Below, piece after piece: positions 38,601 through 48,440 of a stretch of DNA of 64,000 nt (position 1 is its first letter; each line of letters begins with the position of its first letter). Under the pieces are notes generated by a model that searched no databases, was not told the DNA's origin, and saw nothing but the letters and a program-made list of their open reading frames with translations. Source of the stretch: Sphagnum compactum (taxonomy: Eukaryota > Bryophyta > Sphagnopsida > Sphagnales); NCBI GenBank assembly GCA_965153455.1, contig OZ234495.1:9110875-9174874 (forward strand), read 5' to 3'. A program made the translations under genes and the position numbers.

Positions 38601-38751
38601 GAGGAGGAGAAGACTTCTTCTGATGAGAGAAAATGTCCGAATCTGTTGTCGATACAGAGACGACTGCAGAATTGTGATTGATATTCTCTTTTCCTGCCGA
38701 TTCACAGAGCTTCTTCTTCGCAAGTACGCTTGGAGCTAAAGATCTCCTCAT
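29688..38751 (-). CDS. RAD54B: RAD54B-like SNF2-family DNA translocase of homologous recombination
   Basis: Swi2/Snf2 ATPase that works with RAD51 to remodel DNA in recombinational repair. Minus-strand exons: 38751-37810, 37567-37389, 37133-37091, 36811-36749, 36080-35966, 35651-35599, 35459-35382, 34976-34908, 34759-34611, 34411-34351, 34148-34009, 33803-33687, 33294-33228, 33084-32876, 32644-32494, 32263-32094, 31596-31551, 31354-31284, 31069-30922, 30669-30386, 30096-29957, 29812-29688. They sum to 3,420 nt, 1,139 residues, in phase throughout. The start MRRSLAPS is typical of the family. Residues 253-314 (YYSVLYC...[10 protein letters not shown]...LQDLEGK) match the RAD54B N-terminal domain, which RAD54 lacks. 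Motifs: I GLGKT (448-452), II DEAH (556-559), [11 protein letters not shown] (585-592), [11 protein letters not shown] (854-863), [13 protein letters not shown] (884-894). Exon 17 uses a GC donor. The last three exons form a poorly conserved tail and are less certain. Confidence 0.93.
31774..31957. mobile_element. MITE-like element, TACCTTGGCAGC family, copy 2 (intronic)
   Basis: Lies within the intron between exons 16 and 17 of RAD54B. The left end GTACCTTGGCAGCTTCAACA nearly equals the inverted right end of the 26,995-27,302 element. The right end GTTGTCATGATAC is a diverged inverse of it (9 of 13 positions). Flanking TA on both sides fits a TA target duplication. AT-rich interior, no coding. 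Confidence 0.65.
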
Positions 38752-40272
38752 CTTTCACACACTTATCCAACTGCCAGATAGAGCAAAGACGAGGAGGACA
38801 TAGAAAAACAAAATTCTAGAAGTTTTACTCACCAAGAACATGAAAAAAAAAAACACCAAAAACTCCCCAAAGCAATTTTCCAATAGCAGCTACTACTACT
38901 ACTACTACTACAAGTCCACAAATATGTGTCCAATTCGTTGTTTTCACAAACTCTTGGCGCAAAGGGAGCGAAAAGCTTTACTGCTGTTGTTGTGAGTCAG
39001 GAATGGTGCCTTCACGCGCTCCTACTCTCGACAAGTGCGACAAAACTCGGCTGTGGACGAGAGACGAGAAGTTTTTAAAGAACAGAAAGGGGGAACTACG
39101 GACCGTGGCCGCCTGCGCATCTTTTGTTTGTTTTTTTAAGTTTTGGTTTTGAAATTTTCATCAGTTTGGAACATTTGGAGGGAAGTAGTTTTGTGGCATT
39201 GAAAATTGTATATGAATGTCATTGATATATGGTGGGATGACAATTTCATTATGTTTTGGAACATGATATTCATGCATGACATGGCATAGGACGAGCATGT
39301 TCATATGACCATGATCATGCAATGTTTATTGTTTTGGTCAAATTTGTGTTGTAAGCATAATGACAATGATACATAGGAAAATTTAACTAGATTTGGTTAC
39401 AAGCAAAATATGAAAGTAATCGTTTTTTTTTTTAAATTATATTTTTGGTAACATGCATGAAACATGTATAAAAATATGAGAAGTGACCTTAAATTTTTGT
39501 TGAATTATGGTTATTGAAAATCGCAAAAAAACACATTAATTTATCACCTTTGATTTTAATATAACTTTTTTATTATACAAATGCGTGTGGCTCATCCTTT
39601 GGTCCAAATTTGGGTTTACACTATGAGCCATGGCCCTTGGGTTTTTCTCTTGATTTCATCCAAGAAGTGGGGTACCAATAGGTTCTTTGGGGCCATGGTC
39701 TCTATTGTAAACATGGCCTAAGTATGAAATTTTAGTGACAAGTAATCAAAATTGGTATAGTGAGGGATTGATTTTTTGGAATCCTTCATACGGTCATCCA
39801 TGGACCATTCCAAAGACAATTTGAAAAATAAATACATCATTTTCTCCAAGCTTAACTACTTTATTTCCCTTTTAATAATTTGCTTCCATTTCCTATGAAT
39901 TTTCTTAACAACTATCTCCCACCTATTTTAATAAATACCTCCATTTTATAACTACTTCACACTTTTCCCTTATCCACCAACATGCATATGACCAAAAAAT
40001 AAAATTAACATGTGTCTTTTAATATCTATGAAATGTATATTAATTCAAATTAAATTTGACATTGACATAAATAATGATGAATTATTGAAAATCATATGAA
40101 AACATAAGAAAAACTAAAATAACTTAGTAGTGCACAATAGCGTGAAGCTCTAATAAATAATCAATTAAAATTTTGGTAGTTTACAATGGGGAAGGCCCTT
40201 AGACCCCCTTTCAATTTTGAGGGTCGTAGGGACGAGAGCTTAGCCCAAGCACTTAAGCCCGAAAATTAGTTG

Positions 40273-40294
40273 TAGGGTTAGGGTTAGGGTTAGA
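40273..40294 (+). repeat. Short telomere-type TTAGGG run
   Basis: Three consecutive TAGGGT units followed by a degenerate TAGAG. Read on the other strand it gives AACCCTA words, the plant telo-box that occurs in leaders of growth-related genes. It lies about 150 bp upstream of the TSP1 gene start codon, too short to be a real interstitial telomere. Confidence 0.7.
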
Positions 40295-40330
40295 GTCCCA
40301 TCCTCATACACTCGGGTAGAGTTGCAGACT

Positions 40331-40332
<2 letters not shown>

Positions 40333-40366
<34 letters not shown>
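40333..40366 (+). repeat. GA microsatellite in the TSP1 gene leader
   Basis: About 17 GA units, 80 bases before the start codon, probably in the transcribed leader. Confidence 0.9.
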
Positions 40367-40368
<2 letters not shown>

Positions 40369-40445
40369 TGATTGTGGTGTAACGATGATTTGATTGTTCA
40401 CGAGTATGGAGGAGTAGCGAGAGTGGTAGGACAAATTGGTGAGCA

Positions 40446-42811
40446 ATGGGTTGCTTCACCAGCTTTGCGCGTACAAGCGTCGCTCTTGTAGCCCTTTCGC
40501 TCTTGGTTTTGCAAGCATCGGGTGAAGAAGGTATGTACCTCATGTATGTATGTATGGGACGGGTACTCACCTCTTTTTTGCAGAGTCCTTTTTTAATTCA
40601 TTTTATGGATTTCTTCAGGATTTGGATCGCTCGCTCTGCTTGGAGTGTGCTGTCACGGATTTGTGTCTCAAAGATGGATGGAGGAAGAGATAGGAAGTTT
40701 TAGGAAGTTCGTTTTTCTTTGCCGCCTTTTTTTCTTTGGTTAGGGTTTGGAGAAGTTTTTTGGTTTGAGAGAAGAGAGAGGGTTTGCACTTGGCACCGAG
40801 ATGACGAGGAATGTCTTTGCTGTGAAGTTTTGGTTAGGCCCAGAGGATGCCCTCTCTCTTGGAAACTTCAAGCTGGATTGAAGGTTTAGGGTTCAGTGTT
40901 GGTATTTGTGCACACACAGAGAGACAAAGTTCCAAGAAAAATCTGGATGTCATGTGTGGCAGGAGGACTGTGTGGATTTAGTCAACGTCTTGAGAAGTGA
41001 AGGGAAGAGCTGTTTAGTATAGAGACAGTTTGGTCATTGTGATTGCAAGGATCATGGAACTGACTTGCCTCTGGTACATTTCTACAGGTTGCTTTTGGAT
41101 AAGCAGATGTCAGAACAAATGGATGGGGGGCTGCAGACCTGGGTATATCCAAGTGGATGCATCAAATGATTGCAAGGGCCTGTGTGCTGAACCCCAATAC
41201 CCTGCATGCCCCTCCTTCTTCACACGCTTTCAATGTTGCATGGAGGGTCTGACTCTTTCTTTCATGTCATGCCTTGAATCCATGTGCTTCTAATGTTTGC
41301 TTCATTTCTCAGATTATTTGTCACTCACTCACATTCCCTTTTGAACTTCTTACATTTGGCATGAACTAAGTGATAGTCTGCTTGGAACAGTTAAGGCAAG
41401 GGAAGGTGCAGACTGTGCTCAGTGTACCAACAAGGTGGATGTTGGGGACAAGTGGCTTTGTTGTAGCGATTGTTCTGAGCCTCAAATTACAGATGCAGAT
41501 GCCCAGGTTGGCTACTGTCAGATGGGTGCCTCTTTGGGCTCTCAATTGAAACCACGAGGTGAGCTCTTCTCTTCATTTTGAAGGGGATTTTTTAACCTCA
41601 TTTTGCAACTGCTAATGTGGCTGGTTTGAGTTGAAGCCAAGATGGTGCACTCAACAAAGTCACCTGCCTGGCCCCGTGTCCTGGAATTTTATAGCCTTCC
41701 CTGGAAAATGCCATGTTAATCCAAGTTTTGTGTGGAGGAGCTTGTTCACCTGAACTAGCACCTGTGTTTCATTCTCATTTTTTCACTGTCGATTGGCCTA
41801 GGCTTCCTTACGTTTTCTATGTTGTGTGAAGTTCCTGGGGCTCACAGTTGGGCTCCCTAAAAGAAATGATGGAATCAGTTCGCAGAGTGCTCATTCACTT
41901 GGATGGCATTGGTGTTTGAGAGCCTCATTCCGATATATGAGGCTCTTGAGCTCAGCAATTACTCTTACAAATTAACTGCTCCCTCTTGTAGATTTATGAC
42001 AGACCCATCAAAGCAAATGAAATTGATATCCACACTCCCTTCTCTTGCATTCACACTAAAGGATTGTGCACATTTTTGGGTCAATGGGTCCTCCCTTCTC
42101 ATTTACCAAAACAAGGATGCAGTGTGGCAGACTTTTGAATCTGATACATGAATTTCTTGCAACAGAAGTCTTCAGGTGGAACACAGGTGAGTGGACTCCT
42201 TGCTCACGTCACTGTGGTGAAGGTGTGAGGAAGCGGCATGTCAAGTGCCTCCGGTATGTTGAACATGTGCTTAACCTGCCAGCTGTTGTGGATGACAGTG
42301 AATGCCTGGCTGCCACAATGGTACTCCTATTTTTTCTATCCTTCACATTCTTCCACCAATTCAACTACCTCTCTATGGCCTAGAAGGTATCAATTGGGGT
42401 CTAAAGTGACAGAAGACACATACATTTACCTAGACTTCATCTGATGGGCTCATTTCTATGGCAGCCTGCGAGGGAAGAAGGCTGTAATTTGACAGCATGT
42501 CAGGGTATCAAGCCCTATCACAAGAAGAGACATCTGCCAATCTGGGCAATTGTGTTGATCAGTCTATCAACTGTGGCTGCAGCAGGTGGACTGGCATTTG
42601 CCAGTTTTCTGGTGTACAAACGGTGTGCTTCCTTTGCATTCACCTCCATTCAGGACTTTGTCTATTGATAGGAAAATTGGTGCCTCCCAAAGCATCTGCC
42701 AGGGCTGCATGCTATGTTTCTCATCAAGTGGTTTGTGGCAAATTCGCTCTGTGCAGGCGGACTGAAAATTCAAACCATGGCTTTGTGTATGTCATGATGG
42801 AGGGATACTAG
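40446..42811 (+). CDS. Secreted-side thrombospondin type-1 (TSP1) single-pass membrane protein
   Basis: I know no named plant gene for this. Exons 40446-40530, 41088-41246, 41391-41558, 42166-42320, 42465-42622 and 42757-42811 join with GT-AG introns into 780 nt, 259 residues. Residues 1-27 are a signal peptide (hydrophobic core VALVALSLLVLQA). Residues 30-130 are cysteine-rich, with CxxCxxK...WLCCSDC-type patterns and no recognised domain. Residues 139-202 are a TSP1 repeat: W142, W147, CSRHCGEGVRKR, with six cysteines at 150, 154, 165, 184, 196 and 201. KKRHLP precedes a transmembrane helix at about 214-239, then a short tail ending GFVYVMMEGY. The layout is type I, with the TSP1 repeat outside the cell. 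The O-fucose motif CSx(S/T)CG is absent (His in place of Ser/Thr). If the last intron is not spliced, the tail instead ends at 42,668. The domain call is strong; ligand and role are unknown. Confidence 0.85.
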
Positions 42812-43409
42812 TTCTGGTTCGCCATTGGCTCTTGGATTACGTCATGTGCACTGTACTGCAGTTTGTATCAATACTTGGAGTCATTTTCCTGCAGGACCGG
42901 ATTACATGGCCCAAAACTAGTTGGGTGTCACCAGATTACATTGTTTTACACATTTTTTGCAGCCTGTCAAAACCAAGCAGTAAATAACACTGCCCCCATA
43001 TGGACCTTTCCCTGTATTCTCGAAGACACGGAGACAAGAAGACATGGAGGTGAAGACATTTATTTACCATTTGGGCAGTCATTTGAGGTGAAACTTGCAG
43101 TTGGGAGTACATGTTTCCACTCCTTCAAAAGCATCTTTTTGATAGCATTTGGATGCATGTTATCCTGTGTACATGACAATTCAGAACAATGGAATTGGGA
43201 ATAAAGTGTAACCAATACCATCAGCGCTCCCATGGATTTTTGATTTTTGCTGGGAATTCACGTGGTTATTTTCTACTGCTTATAGACATCAAAACATTGA
43301 ATAGGTTTGATGGATTTGAAATCAAAGTAGCCTACCTGATGATACCGAGGCAGTGTAACTAAGTACATTTGTATGATGATGAAGATACACATCTGCAACA
43401 CAAATGGTT
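42812..43409 (+). other. Probable 3-prime UTR of the TSP1 gene
   Basis: Composition stays gene-like (less AT-rich) for several hundred bases after the stop. A 113-codon frame at 42,863-43,204 follows an AG, but its sequence shows no conservation pattern. I regard it as UTR, with a third alternative C terminus as a remote option. Confidence 0.4.
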
Positions 43410-43567
43410 TCAGCCAGAGTGAACCAACAGCCCACCAGTGCACCATAGAATGGAAGTCTATTGATACTCAGCTATGGATGAATACTGACTGAGTTGACAT
43501 TAGGTTTTTTCTTGGTAACCTCTCCTGTAAAGGATAGGTGCAGTAGGTAGGTAGGTAGGTAGGTAGG
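43410..43567 (-). repeat. Dispersed repeat family C, copy 2, with GGTA microsatellite
   Basis: CAGAGTGAACCAACAGCCC, GGATGAATACTGACTGAG and TTTCTTGGTAACC match, in order, the reverse complement of 54,763-54,909 (CAGAGTGCACCAGCACCC, GGATGAATTCCAACTGAG, TTTCATCCTGGTACC). Both copies then carry a GGTA/TACC tetranucleotide run (43,544-43,567 here) at the same end. Confidence 0.65.
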
Positions 43568-44059
43568 GAGGTCAAATAATGTGGTCAAATATGACCCACC
43601 CACAAATTTGTTCGTAGACACTACTATCATTGCAAAGTGCAGGCTGACGGATGGATGAAAAGAATGCAGTTGGCCACTTTTTTTTGCATGTCAACCAAAG
43701 GATAAGAAATGAATCACTATTTTATTTTTATTTTTTAATTTTTAAATATATATATATATATATATTTTAAAAATTAAAATTTTCTTTTTTTTTCTGTCCC
43801 ATGTACATTTTAAGAAAAAAAAAAAGAATTGCAAAAAAGGTTTTTGCTGTTCAACTGAAAGCAGATCCCCAAGGAATAATATCAACAATGCTGTCAGAAG
43901 GGGCTTTTATTGCTTCTTGTGAGGGGTGTATTTATTTCCAGACTGGACAATTAAAAAAATGGAAACTTAATAAGTAAGTAAGTAAGTTATTAAAAAAAAA
44001 AGGCATAACAAAACAGGGATGATTATTTTAACAGCAATTTTTTTAGGGGGCAAATTTTT
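43568..44059. other. Intergenic DNA with an AT hairpin
   Basis: No gene. 43,735-43,790 is a near-perfect AT-only hairpin: TTTTTAATTTTTAAATATAT meets its inverse around a (TA)n centre. (AAGT)n lies at 43,970-43,987 and AAATAAAT runs at 44,083-44,118. Confidence 0.5.
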
Positions 44060-44242
44060 GCCACTTGGGCGAAAAATAATTGATAAATAAATAAATAAAA
44101 TAAAATAAATAAATAAAACTTCAGTGCAACTCATGCAAAGGATCTTTTTTTGTGAAAAAAATTGTGTCAAAAGTGCCAGATTTCTGAGGTAAAACTTTCT
44201 GAAATCGCCATGTTTAGACAATAGGTTCCAGCAGGTAGCCAA
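44060..44242 (-). repeat. Dispersed repeat family D, copy 2
   Basis: On the minus strand this reads CTACCTGCTGGAACCTATTG, then CTAAACATGGCGATTTC and a later TTTGCATGAGT, matching 21,927-22,080. It is inverted relative to copy 1. Both end in a (T/A)TTTAT tetranucleotide run, like a SINE-like or retro-type tail. Confidence 0.65.
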
Positions 44243-45236
44243 AAATATAGCAAGGAATTCTTACTTTCCTGTCTGAGCTGTAGCCAAATTGGGCTAGTTC
44301 CTCTTGTGCATGAACCCCAGTGTGAGTACAAAAAAAATTGAAAAAAAACAAAAAAAAAAAACAAACCTTGATAAATTGTCAAGTATTAATTTATTAATCA
44401 TATTATTATTACCAAAAAAAAAATTGTATTTGTTTTCTACCTACCTTCAGCCTCAGTAGGCAGAAAATATTAATTAGCTGACTTAAGTTAGACATGTAGC
44501 TTCTGAAATTTGCTACTGAGAATTTTTTTAAAATTATTATTAAGTTGTCATATGTCAGGGACTCCCAAGACAATGTAGGAATTAGTAGTAACAATTTATT
44601 GGCTTTGCCTACCAAGGCAAGGATATTATGTTTGGATTCATTCTAGAGTATATAATAGCTTGAGGGATTTTTGGCCCCTACTAGGTAAATAATAATAATA
44701 ATAGGTCTAGGTATTTTTATATTAGGATTTTGGAAAGATGATCTTTTGGGCTTGTGTTGAAACTTGAGATTAGTTACAAGAGTTATAATATCTGGAAGGA
44801 TTTTGGTTTCTTTTTAAAAGGTTTTTTTTTTTTTTTTTGGGGTGAAGATTAGTTATATTTTTGCATGGTGAAATAAATATATATTTGAGTTTTGCATAAT
44901 TCTTCTTTTGCCTTAAGATACTTTTTAATGTTAAAAAAAATGGCAAGGCCATAGTGTAATTGACACACCCCCTTGTTATTATTTTAGTAAGCAACTACTT
45001 TGGGACATATTTACTTGGGATTCTCTTCATTGTTTGACAGTGTTTGAATGTGCGAACTGAACTTAACTGAACTCTCAACTGCACTTCACTGCACTGCACA
45101 CTTAGTGTAAGAAACACGACATTGCCCTCCCCAGTGTGGACTGACACTCCATTCTCTTTACAAAGAATTTTGAACATGGCAGGCAAATTGAGTTAAGTAG
45201 AGTAGTAGTGATTCATGCGGGATTGGAGGTACCACA
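44243..45236. other. Intergenic DNA, no gene seen
   Basis: AT-rich with long A and T runs (T18 near 44,823) and no frame with recognisable similarity. A cluster ACTGAACT...AACTGCACTTCACTGCAC at 45,055-45,095 is a minor simple repeat. Confidence 0.45.
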
Positions 45237-45244
45237 ATACACAC

Positions 45245-45900
45245 CAGTGTTGGGCAATTATTTGATAATTTTTCTGAATAACCATTAACGACCAATTCCA
45301 GTTTTTTTCTAATTATTTCAAAATCAGAGAATTCCCAGTTTTGGTTTGTTGATTTTTTAAAATTAATTTTATAAAAAATTAATTTAAAAAATAATAATTT
45401 ACGAAAATTTGAAGAAACCTTCGATTGCCAATTAATCCTCAAAATCGTCAAATGGACGAAGCTGTTTTTTGTCAAAGAAATGGTAAAGAACCGATAGTTC
45501 TAAAGGTGGTTAAATTGATTTTTTAACCTTTGTTTTGTACTGAATCCACAACAATGGATTTATATATGAAGAACGGTTCTTTGTTTTTTAAAGAACCGTG
45601 GAGTCTTTCTCTCTCTCCAAGCCTGGGTTGTTTTGAAAAAAATTTAAGAACTAAAAATAACCTCCAGTTATTATGGGTTCTTTAAATTTTCAAAGAACCG
45701 GCAAGTAGGTTTTATGAAAGAACCGGCAAAGAACCTGTGGTTCAGGGTAGGTTCTTTGACCGGTTCTTTGGAATTTTTTAAAGAACCGTGGTTGGGGGGT
45801 CAAAACCGGTCCTTTGATTTCTTCAGAAACTGGGTGCGTCCAGATAGCTGACTGTACCCGCCAGTTCTTTCTTTGAAAAAGAGAGAACCGCCCGACATGA
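45245..45900. mobile_element. hAT-like element with AAAGAACCG subterminal repeats
   Basis: Left end CAGTGTTGGGCAATTA; right end, reverse-complemented, TCATGTCGGGCGGTTC. Flanks are ATACACAC (45,237-45,244) and GTACACAC (45,901-45,908), an 8-bp target duplication with one mismatch. The interior carries many copies of AAAGAACCG or its inverse CGGTTCTTT (for example near 45,484, 45,574, 45,589, 45,694, 45,718, 45,758 and 45,780), dense enough to fold into hairpins. 656 bp, no transposase. Confidence 0.65.
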
Positions 45901-45908
45901 GTACACAC

Positions 45909-46800
45909 AACAGCAATAGATGGAAAATCCAAAAAATTAAAAAAAATGGTTTATGGAAATTATGATTTTTTTTAATATAGGTGAAAAAAAAATTTCCCCA
46001 ATTTTCTGATGTTGTGTCATTGGCTAGCATCCCAATAGGCATTTATCATTAAATAATAACAGGTCTTAAAACCCTATCTAAATAAATAGTAAATAAACTA
46101 GTTTTTAAAATGCTACCGAACTAAAATCAGAGTCCAAATGTTGCCAAAAACAATTTCAAACAAGTTTTTTTTTTGTTCCCCTGAATTTTTGTGATTCTTT
46201 TCAGGAAAAAAAGAAAAAGAGATTATTGTAGTGACAGATTATTCCCTTTTATTCTTTGCATATTGACAAATTTAGCACATACCACCTTTTTTTTTTTTAT
46301 AAATTTAAAAACTTAAAATAAAATTTAAATTTTAAAAAAAAATTAAATTTTTTTTTAAAAACCATGGGGCAATGGTAGCTTAAGTAAACTTAACCGTAGG
46401 TGTGTAAAAGGTCCTTCAACAGATGAAGAATAAAAACTTTGTAGAAAGTAGAATCTATGATCTCAATTTCTATATGACATCAAATCTTGATCAAATGTTA
46501 GATCTTAAAATTGAATTTGTGACAAAATGTCATTTACTTTTGATTTAACAACTTGTGTCAAAGGATTTTGCTGAATGGGTTTGGACTTCTTTGCCTAGTG
46601 CTAGATATTATAACACCATTATTATGATACATAAAATTGTTATTGTAAACTCATTGTAATCAACCATTTGCACCTTCGACCAATTTTAATGGTAACAAAC
46701 CTTAGGACCTAAACCTCCACCCATATCTCCCTATTTGGGCGTTGTGTAGGTGTGCTTATCACATCTAAGATGGCATTGAATTATTTCTCAATCTCCTCCG
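45909..46800. other. Intergenic DNA, no gene seen
   Basis: Very AT-rich with A and T runs. No coding frame, RNA gene or transposon end recognised. Confidence 0.45.
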
Positions 46801-46802
46801 CC

Positions 46803-47003
46803 CATCAAGATGAAAAATGGGACAATATAAAATGAGGGAGTATTTAAATTCAACCACCTAGGCCCATAAATGAACATGAAAAATGGGACAATATAAAATG
46901 AAATAATATTTAAATTCAACCACCTAGGCCCATAAATAAACATGAAATTTGGGACAATATAAAATGAGAATATATTTAAATTCAACCCATTAAGGCCAAT
47001 CAA
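46803..47003 (+). repeat. 66-bp tandem repeat, three copies
   Basis: GGGACAATATAAAATGA occurs at 46,819, 46,885 and 46,951, exactly 66 bp apart, each followed by TTTAAATTCAACC. Because 66 is a multiple of three, the minus-strand frame stays open and shows a 22-residue repeat. That is a by-product of the period, not evidence of a gene. Confidence 0.9.
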
Positions 47004-47721
47004 TTTAATGTGCAGTGCCTTTTACCATCATTGGATCTTATGTGTCAATTTTTTATTGGTCCAAAAGGCACAATATATATTGACCCAAAGTGGCATGTAA
47101 ATGTTGTACTTTCATCCAATATATATATTGTGCACACCATCAATGGAATTGTTCTTATGATAGCTTATTCAACTTAGCCTATATGAAGGTTTACAAATTT
47201 TTATTAAAATGGGTACTTTAGTGCATTGAAGCTTGCAGGAAAATAATTGAATGATATGAGTTTTTAATTCCTTTTTAAAATGGCAAAGTTTGATTATGAT
47301 GATGCACTATTGATTCACAATTTTGCAAATTGCCAACATGTGATTCTTCAAATGATACGAAGTATTTTTGTACTTCCAATTCTTCCAGAGACTGAATTTG
47401 CTCTACTCTACAAAGTTTGGGAAGTTTAGATCAATAAATAACAAGTCCGAAGCTTCCTCACACCTACTAACTAGCCTTGTCCCAGCAATCTAAGGCCATG
47501 TACATGCATCCCAACCATGCCATTGAATACCATATCATACCATAAAACACTCTTAGAATTTCCTAGTGTATATGAAGGGCACCTTATAGTCACGAATATC
47601 CCTCCTAGAAAAGCGGAGAGGGTTCTTATGCATGTAAGTAGGCATAAGATCCCTCCCATCCTACGTCTCATGATCTTCGTATGTTTAGTTTCATGATAAT
47701 GTTCATCTCATACTTTATGAT
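47004..47721. other. Intergenic DNA, no gene seen
   Basis: AT-rich. ATATATATTG(A/T)(G/C)(C/A) phrases recur near 47,075 and 47,121. No supported feature. Confidence 0.4.
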
Positions 47722-47839
47722 GGGTAAAGCCCATGGGTGGGGGACATTCCCAAAATGTGGCATTGGACGCAACTACCCTTCATCCTAGGCCCCAACAATC
47801 CCATTATTTTGGGAATGCTCTCACTTTAGGGCTTTGCCC
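47722..47839. mobile_element. Palindromic MITE with about 34-bp terminal inverted repeats
   Basis: Left arm GGGTAAAGCCC...ACATTCCCAAAAT and the inverted right arm GGGCAAAGCCC...GCATTCCCAAAAT agree over about 34 bp around a roughly 50-bp centre, 118 bp in all. It would fold as a hairpin. One arm of a second copy is at 29,124-29,153. No target duplication is clear. Confidence 0.75.
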
Positions 47840-48440
47840 TATACATAAATCTGAACATGATTGGTACTTGGGTAGCAAGTTTCAATTTTGTTTTGTAAAG
47901 GTGACATGACTATCTAGATCCTATCCTACAATATATCAAAATATTGGATTTATTCATTGTTTTTTATACCTTAAACCGATGAAAATATTATTAATATAAC
48001 CAAGTGACCATTAGAATAACTTACGTGTTTCCTTAGTGTAACACAACATTCAATATGCCTTCATTTCTGCATTGGACTTGATTTCAAGTTGTTAAAGTCC
48101 ATGGTTATAAGTCAAATATGTGGGACTTCCACCAATAGAGTTGAACCTTCCGTTGTCTCATATTCTTGCTTTCATTGGTCAAGGATTTGGGAAAAGACAT
48201 GGTTTTCCATTATAATTAGTGGCATGTTTAAGGTTTTTGAATGAATTTCTAGACTTTTTCATGGATTAGTTTTTGTCTCATTTGTAACCCTTTTCACAGT
48301 GGGAACCAACATCCCTACATGAGGCCTTACTTAATTGATACAGCAGAGAATACAATTTGCATTAACAAGCACTGTTGTACTATAAGCGTGTGAGCACGGT
48401 CACTAAAGGTCGCATCTTGGAAAAGACATGGGAAGCCCAG
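47840..48440. other. Intergenic DNA, no gene seen
   Basis: No gene or element recognised. The composition becomes less AT-rich from about 48,360, where LINE-derived sequence may begin. Confidence 0.4.

Larger units (their letters stand above)
38752..40445. promoter_or_regulatory. Divergent upstream region between RAD54B and the TSP1 gene
   Basis: The 1.7-kb spacer has gene-like composition at both ends (about 38,752-39,110 and 40,190-40,445) and AT-rich filler between, so two separate promoters are more likely than one shared one. A (TAC)n run lies at 38,890-38,911. TTAGGG repeats at 40,273-40,294 and a (GA)17 run at 40,333-40,366 sit just upstream of the TSP1 start. No TATA box is assigned with confidence. 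Confidence 0.4.

Noticed and set aside
38162-38623. 153-codon plus-strand frame
   Set aside because: Shadow of RAD54B exon 1 on the opposite strand; Ser-rich because of the codons beneath it.
38343-38723. 126-codon minus-strand frame
   Set aside because: Alternative frame overlapping RAD54B exon 1, rich in Arg/Leu from frame-shifted reading.
42863-43204. 113-codon frame after the TSP1 gene as a possible last exon
   Set aside because: Phase can be made to fit, but the 55-nt exon at 42,757-42,811 lies closer, has a good acceptor and gives a compact tail. The 113-codon text has no conservation pattern.
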